Shown here: one piece after another, positions 32,751-40,987 of the stretch
Layout: every line of letters begins with the position of its first letter
Position numbering within the stretch: position 1 is the stretch's first letter
Origin: JAGMCJ01 sp046761005
GTDB lineage: Archaea; Thermoplasmatota; Thermoplasmata; RBG-16-68-12; JAGMCJ01
Assembly: GCA_046761005.1 (NCBI GenBank)
Contig: JBHIFI010000003.1
Span: 1-59,211 of the forward strand
Direction of reading: 5' to 3'
Length of the DNA: 59,211 bases
Position numbers and translations under genes: made by a program
The notes under the pieces: generated by a model
Databases searched by the model: none
What the model was told of the DNA's origin: nothing
What the model saw: only the letters and a program-made list of their open reading frames with translations

Positions 32751-34844
32751 CTATCGCCGTCCAACAAGTTTGTACTTGTTCTTGGACGGAGAATAGACTT
32801 CTCCTTCTTGACTCCATCGCTTCAAAAGGGACTCCACTCTGCTGGAGTGTATGCCCCTCTCCTCCGCAAAGGAGATTATATCCGAGATATCTGCGCTGCC
32901 ATCTTCGCCTGCCAGTTCCTGAATTATGTCTCGAAGGGCGATCATCTGCTCCCTCTGGGAGGTACTCGTGCCCGTCACTATTATGTCGATATCGAATCTT
33001 CCCGCTTCGCCCGCGACCTTTCTCAACCAGTATTCAACGATTCGCACGGCCCGCCGAGCATCATCTTCTGTGACGGACTCGCTCAGTCTAGCCCTCGCAC
33101 TTGCTTCCGAAAGCCTCACGAAGGCCTCAAGCTGTCTAGGAGTGATGGGGACCGCGGCACCCTCCATCTCGCCCTGCTTTCTTATTTCGAGATACTTCTC
33201 TTTTATGACCACCATCGCTTCTGGTGTGAGAACTGGATTGATCTGCTTTGCATAGGACACATACTTCCTCAAGAATTCGGGCTTGAAGTAGGGCTCGAAG
33301 ACCTCTATGTCCGGGGCACCTGTGAGACCGCGACCCTCCTTACTCCTCAACTCACCAACGAGATGACTTTTCAGCATATGGTCGGCCATATCCATGTCTC
33401 TGCTCGACTCTGGGATATCCAGTATAGAAAAAATGACATCAAATCTCGAGAGTAGGGTAGGAGAGAGCTCGATCTGCTCCGATATGAACTTGTGCTCGTC
33501 GAACCTGCCGAATCGCGGGTTTGCTGCCGCCAAGACAGCGCATCTCGAGGGAAGAGTCGCCGTTATCCCCGCTTTTGAGACGGATATGAACTGCTGCTCC
33601 ATTCCCAGGTGAATGGCGTCCCTGTCCTGAGGATTCATCTTTTCGATTTCATCGATGCACACAAGCCCGCCATCACCAAGCACCATTGCACCCGCTTCAA
33701 GAGTCCAGCGCCCTTCTCCAAATTCGTCTCTAACCGCCGCTGCAGTGAGTCCTGCCGCAGATGAGGCCTTTCCAGCCGTATAGACGGACCGCGGAGAGAG
33801 TTGGCTCATATACGTTAGCAGCTGGCTTTTCCCAGTTCCTGGATCGCCGACGAGGAGGATGTGTATATCCCCTCTAATCCTCGTTCCATCAGGCATCTCC
33901 TTCGGCACACCGCCAAAGAGCTGGAGCACGAGGGCCTCCTTCTCAGTCGTCAATCCATAGATCACGGGAGAAATCGAGGAAACTATCTTTCTAAATATCC
34001 CCTCATCCGCTGCGACCTCACTGATTTTCTGCATATCCTCGTCGGTAACCTCAATTTCCTCGAACACTATTTGCTCGGATTCGACACTGTTCACATCGAT
34101 GAAGATATTGAAGACAGTGGATTTTGCCCGATATCTCGTTCTCTGGATGCTCTTGAGCTCACCGTTCAAGACTATTCTATCGCCTGGTGAGACGACACCA
34201 GCTATATCATCTATGCAGTACGCAATCAGTCTTTCCGGCTGAGCTCCTCCCCTGAGAATCTCGGGCTTCTCCTGGATCTCTATCTTCTGCGTATCAATGA
34301 ATTTGGATTCCTCAAGAACGAGTTTGAATCGTGTGGAACTGGAGCTCTTTCCGCAACCGCCTGAGTCTTGAGGGCACTCCAGAGGTTCCCGAAATGCCAT
34401 CCCCTCTTGCTTTGTGGAGAACTTGTGGCCACACCTCACGCACTGGAAGGTTGCCTCGATAATCATGGGCCTAACTTCGGTCGCCTTTCTAACGAGGCCT
34501 TCAACGGCGATGAACCTCCCAACATGTTTGCTTCTGAGGTCTCGAATCGCAATCCTCTGATCACGTGGTAGACCCTTGACTCGCAGATGAATGGAGACAT
34601 CTTCTTCAGTAGGGGGAATTGCTTTTACGATGGCCTCCTCTCCCACCAGGATAGCCTTCGCGGGCTTTCTGAGGAAATGCATGCCGAAATCGGAATCGTA
34701 TCTGTCTATGTCTTCGAATGGGACCTCCAGACTCTTCTTCTGAGGGAAAACATCAGTTATAGCTGTTATCCTAGATTCGTATCCATACTCATCGAAGAAC
34801 TCTTCCCATTTGCTCGTAAGCTCTTCGTCCGTGTATCTTATCAC
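32751..34844 (-). CDS. mcm: replicative DNA helicase MCM
   Basis: The archaeal hexameric replicative helicase. The 697 residues include an N-terminal DNA-binding domain with a zinc finger (Cys135, Cys138, Cys157, Cys164), the AAA+ Walker A GDPGTGKSQ (333-341), Walker B VCIDEIEKM (395-403), the sensor and arginine-finger motif SPTLLSRFDVIF, and a C-terminal winged helix (last ~75 residues). No intein is seen. The start is GTG at 34844 with GGGGGAGGT six bases upstream. It heads a probable operon through DUF424, NMD3 and the fumarase subunits. Confidence 0.97.
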   Translation of the reverse strand: MIRYTDEELTSKWEEFFDEYGYESRITAITDVFPQKKSLEVPFEDIDRYDSDFGMHFLRKPAKAILVGEEAIVKAIPPTEEDVSIHLRVKGLPRDQRIAIRDLRSKHVGRFIAVEGLVRKATEVRPMIIEATFQCVRCGHKFSTKQEGMAFREPLECPQDSGGCGKSSSSTRFKLVLEESKFIDTQKIEIQEKPEILRGGAQPERLIAYCIDDIAGVVSPGDRIVLNGELKSIQRTRYRAKSTVFNIFIDVNSVESEQIVFEEIEVTDEDMQKISEVAADEGIFRKIVSSISPVIYGLTTEKEALVLQLFGGVPKEMPDGTRIRGDIHILLVGDPGTGKSQLLTYMSQLSPRSVYTAGKASSAAGLTAAAVRDEFGEGRWTLEAGAMVLGDGGLVCIDEIEKMNPQDRDAIHLGMEQQFISVSKAGITATLPSRCAVLAAANPRFGRFDEHKFISEQIELSPTLLSRFDVIFSILDIPESSRDMDMADHMLKSHLVGELRSKEGRGLTGAPDIEVFEPYFKPEFLRKYVSYAKQINPVLTPEAMVVIKEKYLEIRKQGEMEGAAVPITPRQLEAFVRLSEASARARLSESVTEDDARRAVRIVEYWLRKVAGEAGRFDIDIIVTGTSTSQREQMIALRDIIQELAGEDGSADISDIISFAEERGIHSSRVESLLKRWSQEGEVYSPSKNKYKLVGRR

Positions 34845-34896
34845 AACGACCTCCCCCTTATCGGTAGGGTATTGAGACCTCCCTATTTATCCTTAC

Positions 34897-35037
34897 TCAA
34901 CCGCATCTAGAGAAGCCGCAACTTGGGCAAAATCCGCAGTTTCCTGAGAACTCGAGCGGGGAAGAGCAATCGGGACAAACCTCTCTCTCCTGGCACGAGG
35001 GATTGGATGTCGTGCTTTGACTGTTGAGAATCTCCAT
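34897..35037 (-). CDS. 46-residue zinc-ribbon protein resembling the RNR class II C-terminal finger
   Basis: A very small gene with a good ribosome site: GGTGAT stands four to nine bases before its ATG. The product ends with four-to-five-Cys text, VCPDCSSPLEFSGNCGFC followed by PSCGFSRCG. This layout (CPxC..SPL..GxC..CPSCGxSRCG) resembles the C-terminal zinc finger of adenosylcobalamin-dependent ribonucleotide reductases and other small archaeal ribbons. The first 20 residues are polar and possibly disordered. It reads toward mcm, with its stop 52 bases upstream of the mcm start on the same strand, so it may be the first cistron. A TATA-like sequence lies near 35048-35056. Confidence 0.65.
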   Translation of the reverse strand: MEILNSQSTTSNPSCQEREVCPDCSSPLEFSGNCGFCPSCGFSRCG

Positions 35038-35362
35038 TCTATCACCTTTCCTTATTATGTAACTTCATGGTTTTAATGATTCAAGGGGGAGGTGGATGAA
35101 ACTAATCTTCAATTCATTTCAGCTGCCTCTGGATATTGCTTCGCATGATCCAAGAGCCATATTGTGAGTTGGTGAGTAGATGAGGATTATTCAGATACGT
35201 CTCACCGGACTGAATGATAATCCTATGAAGGTGAATCGACTTGCCCTCTGAGACATTGTTGCGGGGGATATCGGGAGGGGAAGACAAGAAGAAGTAGGGT
35301 CTCATGTATTGCGGGAAAAGCAAATAACGCAGAGTTCGCATGTCCATCCAAGTCGGGATAAG
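35038..35362. other. gene-free stretch before the glycosidase-like gene
   Basis: About 325 bases that hold no convincing ORF. They include an imperfect hairpin: GGATTATTCAG (35184-35194) pairs with CTGA (35210-35213) and ATAATCC (35217-35223), with a three-base bulge. The stretch is AT-richer than most of the window. Nothing else was identified. Confidence 0.4.
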
Positions 35363-37549
35363 ATGAAAAGTATGATCACGACAGCAACAATAGTGTTCCT
35401 ATTGATCTCGGGCTTATGGTCGGCCTTGACTGTGCAGGCAGACGATGAAGCTGTTTTGCCCAGAAATTTCCGCCAAGAAACACCAAAGGCATCCCGCGGT
35501 GATGTTGTCTCTTCAAATGGTACGTATATGGGCCATAACTGGTACATCGATGAGAATCACATGATTTGGTGGGATGACAAACCTCACATCAGGTATGGAT
35601 TTACTGGCTCACCAAGAATAGATGATATTGACGAATTTATTGGTATGGGATTCAACCAATTTTCCATTGGTCCCGGTGAAGGTGAGTATGTTTTCAGCGA
35701 CAATACTGAAGATCACATAAGGAGCCGTGATGGCATTGACAATTATACCACCATACTTACAGGTAAGGGATGCACCTATTTCGCAGGTTTGAACCTTCTA
35801 CTGCCGTGGAAAAACTCTGGGAAGATCGCTGACGAAGACAGAGTCATCTTCCTCTACAGAAAACTATTCGATGTAACCGAATACAGTGACCAGTCAGCAC
35901 AGATAGAACTGTTGATGCAATTTGAGGAATCATATGAGGGTTACACACTCAAGAACGAGAGTACAGCGTATCTGTTTGATTTCTCAGCGGGACAAATGAC
36001 AGATATATCTGAAAAGATAGATAATATAACATGGGAGGAGAGAGCCGGAGGGGAGACGGACGATGAGGCGAGGAGATTCGATTTGGTAGTATCGTTCTCA
36101 ACTATCGATTTCCCGGACTCATTCCATCTGGTCATTGTTGTTTCCGTCCCAATTCAGCACGAAACCGTTTTTGCTTGGGATTTTCCAGCACTCTGGAAAG
36201 ATAATATTCGCGATTATTATAATAATTCGCTTAATTTTTTCAAGGATGCATATCGGAAGGATGGTTTGAGAGGTATGTTGTTCGGAGATGAGATCGGCAT
36301 TTCCAACAAGACATTGTTCATGTGGATGTACGAAGATTTCAACGACGATACTACGGCAATGAACTATTTTCATCAATGGCTTGAGGGTCAGTTTGAGAGT
36401 GTCGAGAACCTGAATCAATATCTGGGCACAAGCTACGGTGCAATCGAAGATGTAAGTTGGAATATCACTCCGCTTCCTTACGAGTCGGTTGCGCATCTAG
36501 AAGAAGTTGAGGAACCCACACTCTTCGGTCTGTACGATTCAGTGGAACAAGTTGGAAGGCTGAATTCCCTGCAAAATGACTTCATATTCTGGTTCTACGG
36601 GCACTGGTATGCTGAGTATGCCAAAACTGCAAAAGAGACCATCGGAGATGTACCTGTCTTTACGACAGTCTGGGCGAGCCAAAATGTTAACCCACTTCGG
36701 ATTCACTATGAGGCAATGCTTGAGGGCGTAGACGGTCTGATTAGGAATAGCTACGGTCAAGTCGTATCTGATGCTGAGGGGAGAAAGGGCATTGGCTTCC
36801 AGTCTGAAGAAGACACACAATTACAAGACCTTGAGGCTATTGAAAATATGATCGATAGCGCAGAGAGGGAAGGCGGATACACAAAAGCCTATCTTGCGAA
36901 CGAGTTCTATTGGGTTCAGGCTATAGGTGATGAGCCCATCGAAGGAGGCGTGCATTTTAAGTTCCCTACAAATTCGGATCTAAAGGAATTTCTTAAGGTG
37001 ATGATTGACCACGGTTATCGTGGATTTCACATGTTCATCATGGATCCAAGCGATGTCTACCGTTCTGAAGACAGTTTGCAGAGGGAAGATATGCTTTGGC
37101 TTTCTGAGCTTAAACCTGAAATCTTGGGCTATATGCTTGGTAAAGGCACAATTGAAGGAGAGGTCAAGACCACGTCAGGTAGCGGCATCTCAAACGCTAC
37201 GATTTTAATCACTTACTCAAGCAATGGCACAGTGTTGACTGAAGCAAAAACAGACACTGACGGTTTATTCTCAACACCATACGATTCTATCGGTAGCTAC
37301 AATGTCCCCGAGGGAACGTATGATATCACCGCAAGTAAGACAGGATACGAAACCTCCGAAAGAAACAATCAAACGGTAATCAGAGGTGAGATAACCCACA
37401 TATCGCTTGTGGTCCAACCCAAGAAAGTTGAAAGGGAAAACCTCTTTGGAGAGCTTTGGTTTTGGGTCCTCATAATTGCAATCTCTTTAGCCATCGCTTC
37501 CCTGATCATATTCATCAGGAAGAGGGTGAAACACGATGGCGATAAATGA
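35363..37549 (+). CDS. surface glycoside-hydrolase-like protein, membrane-anchored
   Basis: A 728-residue protein starting at ATG 35363 with signal peptide MKSMITTATIVFLLISGL and a probable cleavage near VQA. The middle looks like a TIM-barrel glycosidase of the GH42/beta-galactosidase type: TGSPRIDDIDEFIGMGFN, FFKDAYRKDGLRGMLFGDEIGIS (candidate acid/base Glu310) and KAYLANEFYW (candidate nucleophile Glu514). A carboxypeptidase-regulatory-like beta domain follows (~615-690, GEVKTTSGSGISNATILI). A C-terminal membrane helix (LWFWVLIIAISLAIASLIIF) and a basic tail close it. Substrate is unknown and the catalytic residues are inferred. The gene is AT-richer than its neighbours, which suggests acquisition. 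Confidence 0.6.
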   Translation: MKSMITTATIVFLLISGLWSALTVQADDEAVLPRNFRQETPKASRGDVVSSNGTYMGHNWYIDENHMIWWDDKPHIRYGFTGSPRIDDIDEFIGMGFNQFSIGPGEGEYVFSDNTEDHIRSRDGIDNYTTILTGKGCTYFAGLNLLLPWKNSGKIADEDRVIFLYRKLFDVTEYSDQSAQIELLMQFEESYEGYTLKNESTAYLFDFSAGQMTDISEKIDNITWEERAGGETDDEARRFDLVVSFSTIDFPDSFHLVIVVSVPIQHETVFAWDFPALWKDNIRDYYNNSLNFFKDAYRKDGLRGMLFGDEIGISNKTLFMWMYEDFNDDTTAMNYFHQWLEGQFESVENLNQYLGTSYGAIEDVSWNITPLPYESVAHLEEVEEPTLFGLYDSVEQVGRLNSLQNDFIFWFYGHWYAEYAKTAKETIGDVPVFTTVWASQNVNPLRIHYEAMLEGVDGLIRNSYGQVVSDAEGRKGIGFQSEEDTQLQDLEAIENMIDSAEREGGYTKAYLANEFYWVQAIGDEPIEGGVHFKFPTNSDLKEFLKVMIDHGYRGFHMFIMDPSDVYRSEDSLQREDMLWLSELKPEILGYMLGKGTIEGEVKTTSGSGISNATILITYSSNGTVLTEAKTDTDGLFSTPYDSIGSYNVPEGTYDITASKTGYETSERNNQTVIRGEITHISLVVQPKKVERENLFGELWFWVLIIAISLAIASLIIFIRKRVKHDGDK

Positions 37550-37611
37550 GTATGCGTTTCCCGGAATTTAGGTGGATATGTAGCCGCCTAGGGGACGTGC
37601 TTCCGGCTCAG

Positions 37612-38133
37612 CTACCTTTCCCAGAGAATGAGGCTAAGGACAGCGTCACCAGATTTTCCAAAGCAGACCATAGGATACCTCCACCTTATCTGGAAATAGT
37701 CGTCAGGCGCAGCAATATCGGGGTCTGCGAAGAACACTCTCGTGGTAACATTGGAGCTTTCGTTCTCGTAGACTGATGTCATGTAGAAATCGTATCTCTT
37801 AGGTATCAGGTCCCTTGCAAAATCGTATAGAAGCATATCGCAGAAAACGAGCGGCTCGATGTCACCTCCATCATCCGCAACGCTTGTTCTGAGAAGCATA
37901 TACTTATCGACCGCTGATTTGGAATAATTGATTCCGCATTCCTCGAGGTTAAGGGTACTACGCATGAGAACGATGAACGTATCCTCCGCATAATCCTTCA
38001 CATCCGAGATGGACTCGATTTCAGCAAATCCTAGATGACTCGGAAAGCTCATCAGTGAGAGAGCCGCACTCGTACTCACCAACAAGAGAAATATGACCGC
38101 ATCCGTAATCGCGAGCTGAGCTTTCTTGTTCAT
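37612..38133 (-). CDS. pilin-like secreted protein A
   Basis: A 173-residue protein with one N-terminal hydrophobic segment, MNKKAQLAITDAVIFLLLVS, that resembles an archaeal prepilin or archaellin-type signal (basic N-terminus, then Ala-Leu-Ile-rich helix). The rest is a soluble Asp-rich extracellular domain with two N-glycosylation-like sites (NYS, NVT) and a ...FGKSGDAVLSLILW end. It follows pilin-like B after a one-base gap. It is divergent from the ATPase/TadC operon, so I infer it is a minor subunit of the same pilus or secretion apparatus. No family is recognised. Confidence 0.6.
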   Translation of the reverse strand: MNKKAQLAITDAVIFLLLVSTSAALSLMSFPSHLGFAEIESISDVKDYAEDTFIVLMRSTLNLEECGINYSKSAVDKYMLLRTSVADDGGDIEPLVFCDMLLYDFARDLIPKRYDFYMTSVYENESSNVTTRVFFADPDIAAPDDYFQIRWRYPMVCFGKSGDAVLSLILWER

Positions 38134-38134
38134 T

Positions 38135-38584
38135 TCATCGTCTCCATATGATTATCGTCATTCGGGCGGCATGCGTTTCATTGGGGCTGACCCATACATT
38201 GCAGCTCGTCGTTGCTCCAATCACATCACCAACTGGCTCGGAAGTCTGGAAGATATGGTCAGTAGAGTTCGATACATCGTGTATGACCAGCCGAAACTCA
38301 TATGAGGTCTGCAGGAACTCTCTGAACCGCTCAAGGGACGTGCTCCTCAGAAAAGCCCCATTCAATAGGAGATATTCTCCGTCCTTAGTGAGGCGAGGAT
38401 GGGAGACAATCCTCTTGAGAAGTTTCCTAGCCTCTTCTTTCATCTCAAGCGTTTTCTGAATATCTACCTCGCTGGCTACCATACTCGATAGGCTTGTCAG
38501 AAGTAGGCACAGAGCTACGGAGACGACCGCCAACGCTATCAATTCTTCCAGAATGTTCGAAATTGCTCTCTCGTCCCTCCACAT
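38135..38584 (-). CDS. pilin-like secreted protein B (class III signal peptide)
   Basis: This 149-residue protein begins MWRDERAISNILEELIALAV, with charged residues then AIS and a hydrophobic helix. That is the pattern cleaved by FlaK/PibD/EppA peptidases in archaeal pilins (compare RAVSPVI in PilA). The remainder is an extracellular helix and beta domain ending TIIIWRR. It is the first gene of a two-gene minus-strand operon with pilin-like A. The TATA-like ATATTTA (about 38606-38612) could allow leaderless transcription. Confidence 0.6.
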   Translation of the reverse strand: MWRDERAISNILEELIALAVVSVALCLLLTSLSSMVASEVDIQKTLEMKEEARKLLKRIVSHPRLTKDGEYLLLNGAFLRSTSLERFREFLQTSYEFRLVIHDVSNSTDHIFQTSEPVGDVIGATTSCNVWVSPNETHAARMTIIIWRR

Positions 38585-38699
38585 ATTGTGACTAACGAGG
38601 CACTGGGTAAATATCTTTCCAAGAAGGTTTTTAAATGTCTCCGATGTTGCATATTTTGCGTGGAGGGATTCAGGTCTGGGATCCTGTGAGTCCAGATAT

Positions 38700-39218
38700 A
38701 TGAAGGATAGGGAGTTGCTCCAGATTGATTGTACTGGTTGCGACGTTCAGCCCGATTTGAGGAGGCATGAGTGCTTCGTAGGTGTTCTTCTCTCATTCGA
38801 TAGCAAGCTGAACATAGAAAGGATTATTCTTTCGGGAACGGTGGTCAAGCAATACTCAAAGAAGAGCATAAACCTCTTTTCCAAAATGAGGAGTATTTTG
38901 GATACCCTTTCGACGCTCAAGGGAGAGCTGAATCAGCGTTTTCAAGCGGAGAAGTCGAGAAAGGAATTGAAACACTGCTCTCGATGTCAGAGGGATCCAA
39001 GGAAGCTTTTTGGCGGGATTGAAATCGCCTTTCTGAGGGATCTTGCTGAGTTCTTCTCGTCCCTAAGAAGTGTGCTTGATGTTTCCATGGAGGATGCCCC
39101 GCCTAGATGCGAGCTTTGCCTTCTTCAATTGAAGAGAGACGCTCTCATCCTTCTCGATGAGGCACTATCTCTGAGAAAATATGCACTCAAAGAAGGCCTC
39201 GGAATCGTGGAGGGATAA
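38700..39218 (+). CDS. pilus-operon protein with two CxxC pairs
   Basis: A 172-residue protein that I do not recognise as a named family. It begins MKDRELLQIDCTGCDVQPDL and contains pairs CSRCQRDP (residues ~93-100) and CELCLLQL (~138-145) suited to a zinc site, within a helical, charged sequence. It directly precedes the Tad-type ATPase, with the reading frame of the latter already open 57 bases before this gene ends. It may be a structural adaptor of the ATPase. The TATA-like TTTTTAAATG around 38628-38637 precedes it; ATG 38700 is the first usable start. Confidence 0.55.
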   Translation: MKDRELLQIDCTGCDVQPDLRRHECFVGVLLSFDSKLNIERIILSGTVVKQYSKKSINLFSKMRSILDTLSTLKGELNQRFQAEKSRKELKHCSRCQRDPRKLFGGIEIAFLRDLAEFFSSLRSVLDVSMEDAPPRCELCLLQLKRDALILLDEALSLRKYALKEGLGIVEG

Positions 39219-39331
39219 TCTCGATCACGAACATCTCGAGAGGATCAGCTAGAATACGCGACCCCTATGGGCGCGCAGCTCTCAAGATTAGGAGAATAGA
39301 CACCAGCGCCATTCAGCGCTCCATCGGAAGA

Positions 39332-40987
39332 TTGCTCGCAAAGGACCAGATGTGGAAGCCCTTTTTTAGCTCCTTTTGGATTCTGGGCGATCCTCCTGAA
39401 CATCTCGAGGAAACTGCCAGTTACTCGGTCGGAGAATCCCATGTCCATATATATCGCATGGAAAACTCTTCCGACTTCCTGTATTGGCTTTCCCCTCCTT
39501 CATTCGAGATAAGGGAGGAGGAACTCTCGCTGTTATGGAGGGTAATTGATGAGATATGGTCCGTTCCACCCAGAACCCTTGACCTGGGGAACTTCGTGCA
39601 GGTTAGACGCTACGTTAGGAATCGGGCAAACGACTTGATAGCGCTTCGTCTGCCGAGGACTATGAGGAAGGCCGAGCGGTTGCTCAGGTCACGCTTCCTG
39701 GCCGGAATCCTTGAGAGAAATGCCGTCGGGCTAGGTGCATTAGAAATCCTGCTCTCTGATTTCAATGTTCAGGACATCTTCCTAGATGCACCGTGCGAGA
39801 GTATTCCCATTCATCTTACTGTTGCCGATGCTGGGGGAGATAGATTTCACCAAAGATGTGTTTCGAATATTCTCATGGACGAAGGATCACTACGGAACAT
39901 CATATCCAAACTTCTTCTCATGAGCAAGAGATCGTTCTCGGAGAGGAATCCAGTTTTAGAGATGGATCTGGGTGAGATGAATGCTAGGTTGACGGCAGTG
40001 CGTCCCCCGCTCAGCCCGGATGGAATTGCCCTTGCTCTTCGTAGGCACTCAACGGATCCATGGACCCTCACCAAGCTAATCTACCACAGAAGTTTGACGC
40101 CTCTTGCTGCGGGTCTCATATCGTTCCTTATAGACGGCAATGCAACAATGCTCGTTACGGGCAGTCGCGGAGCGGGGAAATCCTCTCTTCTAGGGGCGAT
40201 GATGTTTGAATTCCCGATCAGCCAGAGAATACTCACCATAGAGGATACTCTCGAGCTTCCCTGCCCAGAGCTTCGCCAGCTCGGGTATAAAGTTCAGAGT
40301 CTTTACGTAGGGTCCGAGTCCTCGTCTGAAGGTGATATGACAGCCGAGGAAGCTCTCAGAGTTTCACTTCGCTTGGGCGAGTCGGCCATAATCCTCGGAG
40401 AGGTGAGGGGCAAGGAGGCAAGAACGCTGTATGAGGCAATGCGAGTCGGAACTGCAGGCTCGGCCGTTCTGGGAACGATACACGGAAGCTCTTCTAGGAG
40501 CGTATATGAGCGCGTTGTCCACGATCTTGGCATTCCTCCGCAATCCTTCTCCGCCACGGATGTTGTCGTCGTCGCGGGCCTTTTGAGACCGCGAGGCACT
40601 CAGAGCCCTAGGCGAAGAATAATCGAGATATCCGAGCTCTGCAAGGAATCCTATGATGGTAGGTTTCTCCAACTGATGAGATACAGTATCTCACAGGACA
40701 CGCTCGTTGAGACCGAGGCCTTTCTTTCCGATTCCAGAAAGATTCGAGAGATAGCGAATTCCTGGGGAATGAGTTACGAGGAAGCAATCGCCAACATAAA
40801 CATGAGGGCTGAGTGCAAGCGTCACATAGCCGATCTCGCAAGGGAATTTGGAAGAAAGCTGCTCTCGGCAAGGTTCCTATCATTGGCCAATTCTGCCTTC
40901 TCGTCCCTGATTGAGAAGGGCTACTCTGAAGAAGAACTCTTGAGACGATGGAAGAACTGGATAGATGTGAGGGCGGGGTATGCCTAG
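39332..40987 (+). CDS. Tad/type II-IV secretion system ATPase
   Basis: A VirB11/TadA-class motor that powers pilus or archaellum assembly. The N-terminal region includes EIREEELSLLWRVID and LGNFVQVRRYVRN. The ATPase core has Walker A GSRGAGKSSL, the Asp box TIEDTLELP, Walker B SAIILGEVRGKEA, and the His motif LGTIHGSSSRS. The TTG at 39332 is a minimum start: the frame stays open from 39161 with no ATG, GTG or TTG, the upstream residues (RDPYGRAALKIRRIDTS) look coding, and GGAGGG at 39209-39214 could serve ATC 39224. It overlaps TadC by eight bases at its 3' end. Confidence 0.88.
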   Translation: MLAKDQMWKPFFSSFWILGDPPEHLEETASYSVGESHVHIYRMENSSDFLYWLSPPSFEIREEELSLLWRVIDEIWSVPPRTLDLGNFVQVRRYVRNRANDLIALRLPRTMRKAERLLRSRFLAGILERNAVGLGALEILLSDFNVQDIFLDAPCESIPIHLTVADAGGDRFHQRCVSNILMDEGSLRNIISKLLLMSKRSFSERNPVLEMDLGEMNARLTAVRPPLSPDGIALALRRHSTDPWTLTKLIYHRSLTPLAAGLISFLIDGNATMLVTGSRGAGKSSLLGAMMFEFPISQRILTIEDTLELPCPELRQLGYKVQSLYVGSESSSEGDMTAEEALRVSLRLGESAIILGEVRGKEARTLYEAMRVGTAGSAVLGTIHGSSSRSVYERVVHDLGIPPQSFSATDVVVVAGLLRPRGTQSPRRRIIEISELCKESYDGRFLQLMRYSISQDTLVETEAFLSDSRKIREIANSWGMSYEEAIANINMRAECKRHIADLAREFGRKLLSARFLSLANSAFSSLIEKGYSEEELLRRWKNWIDVRAGYA

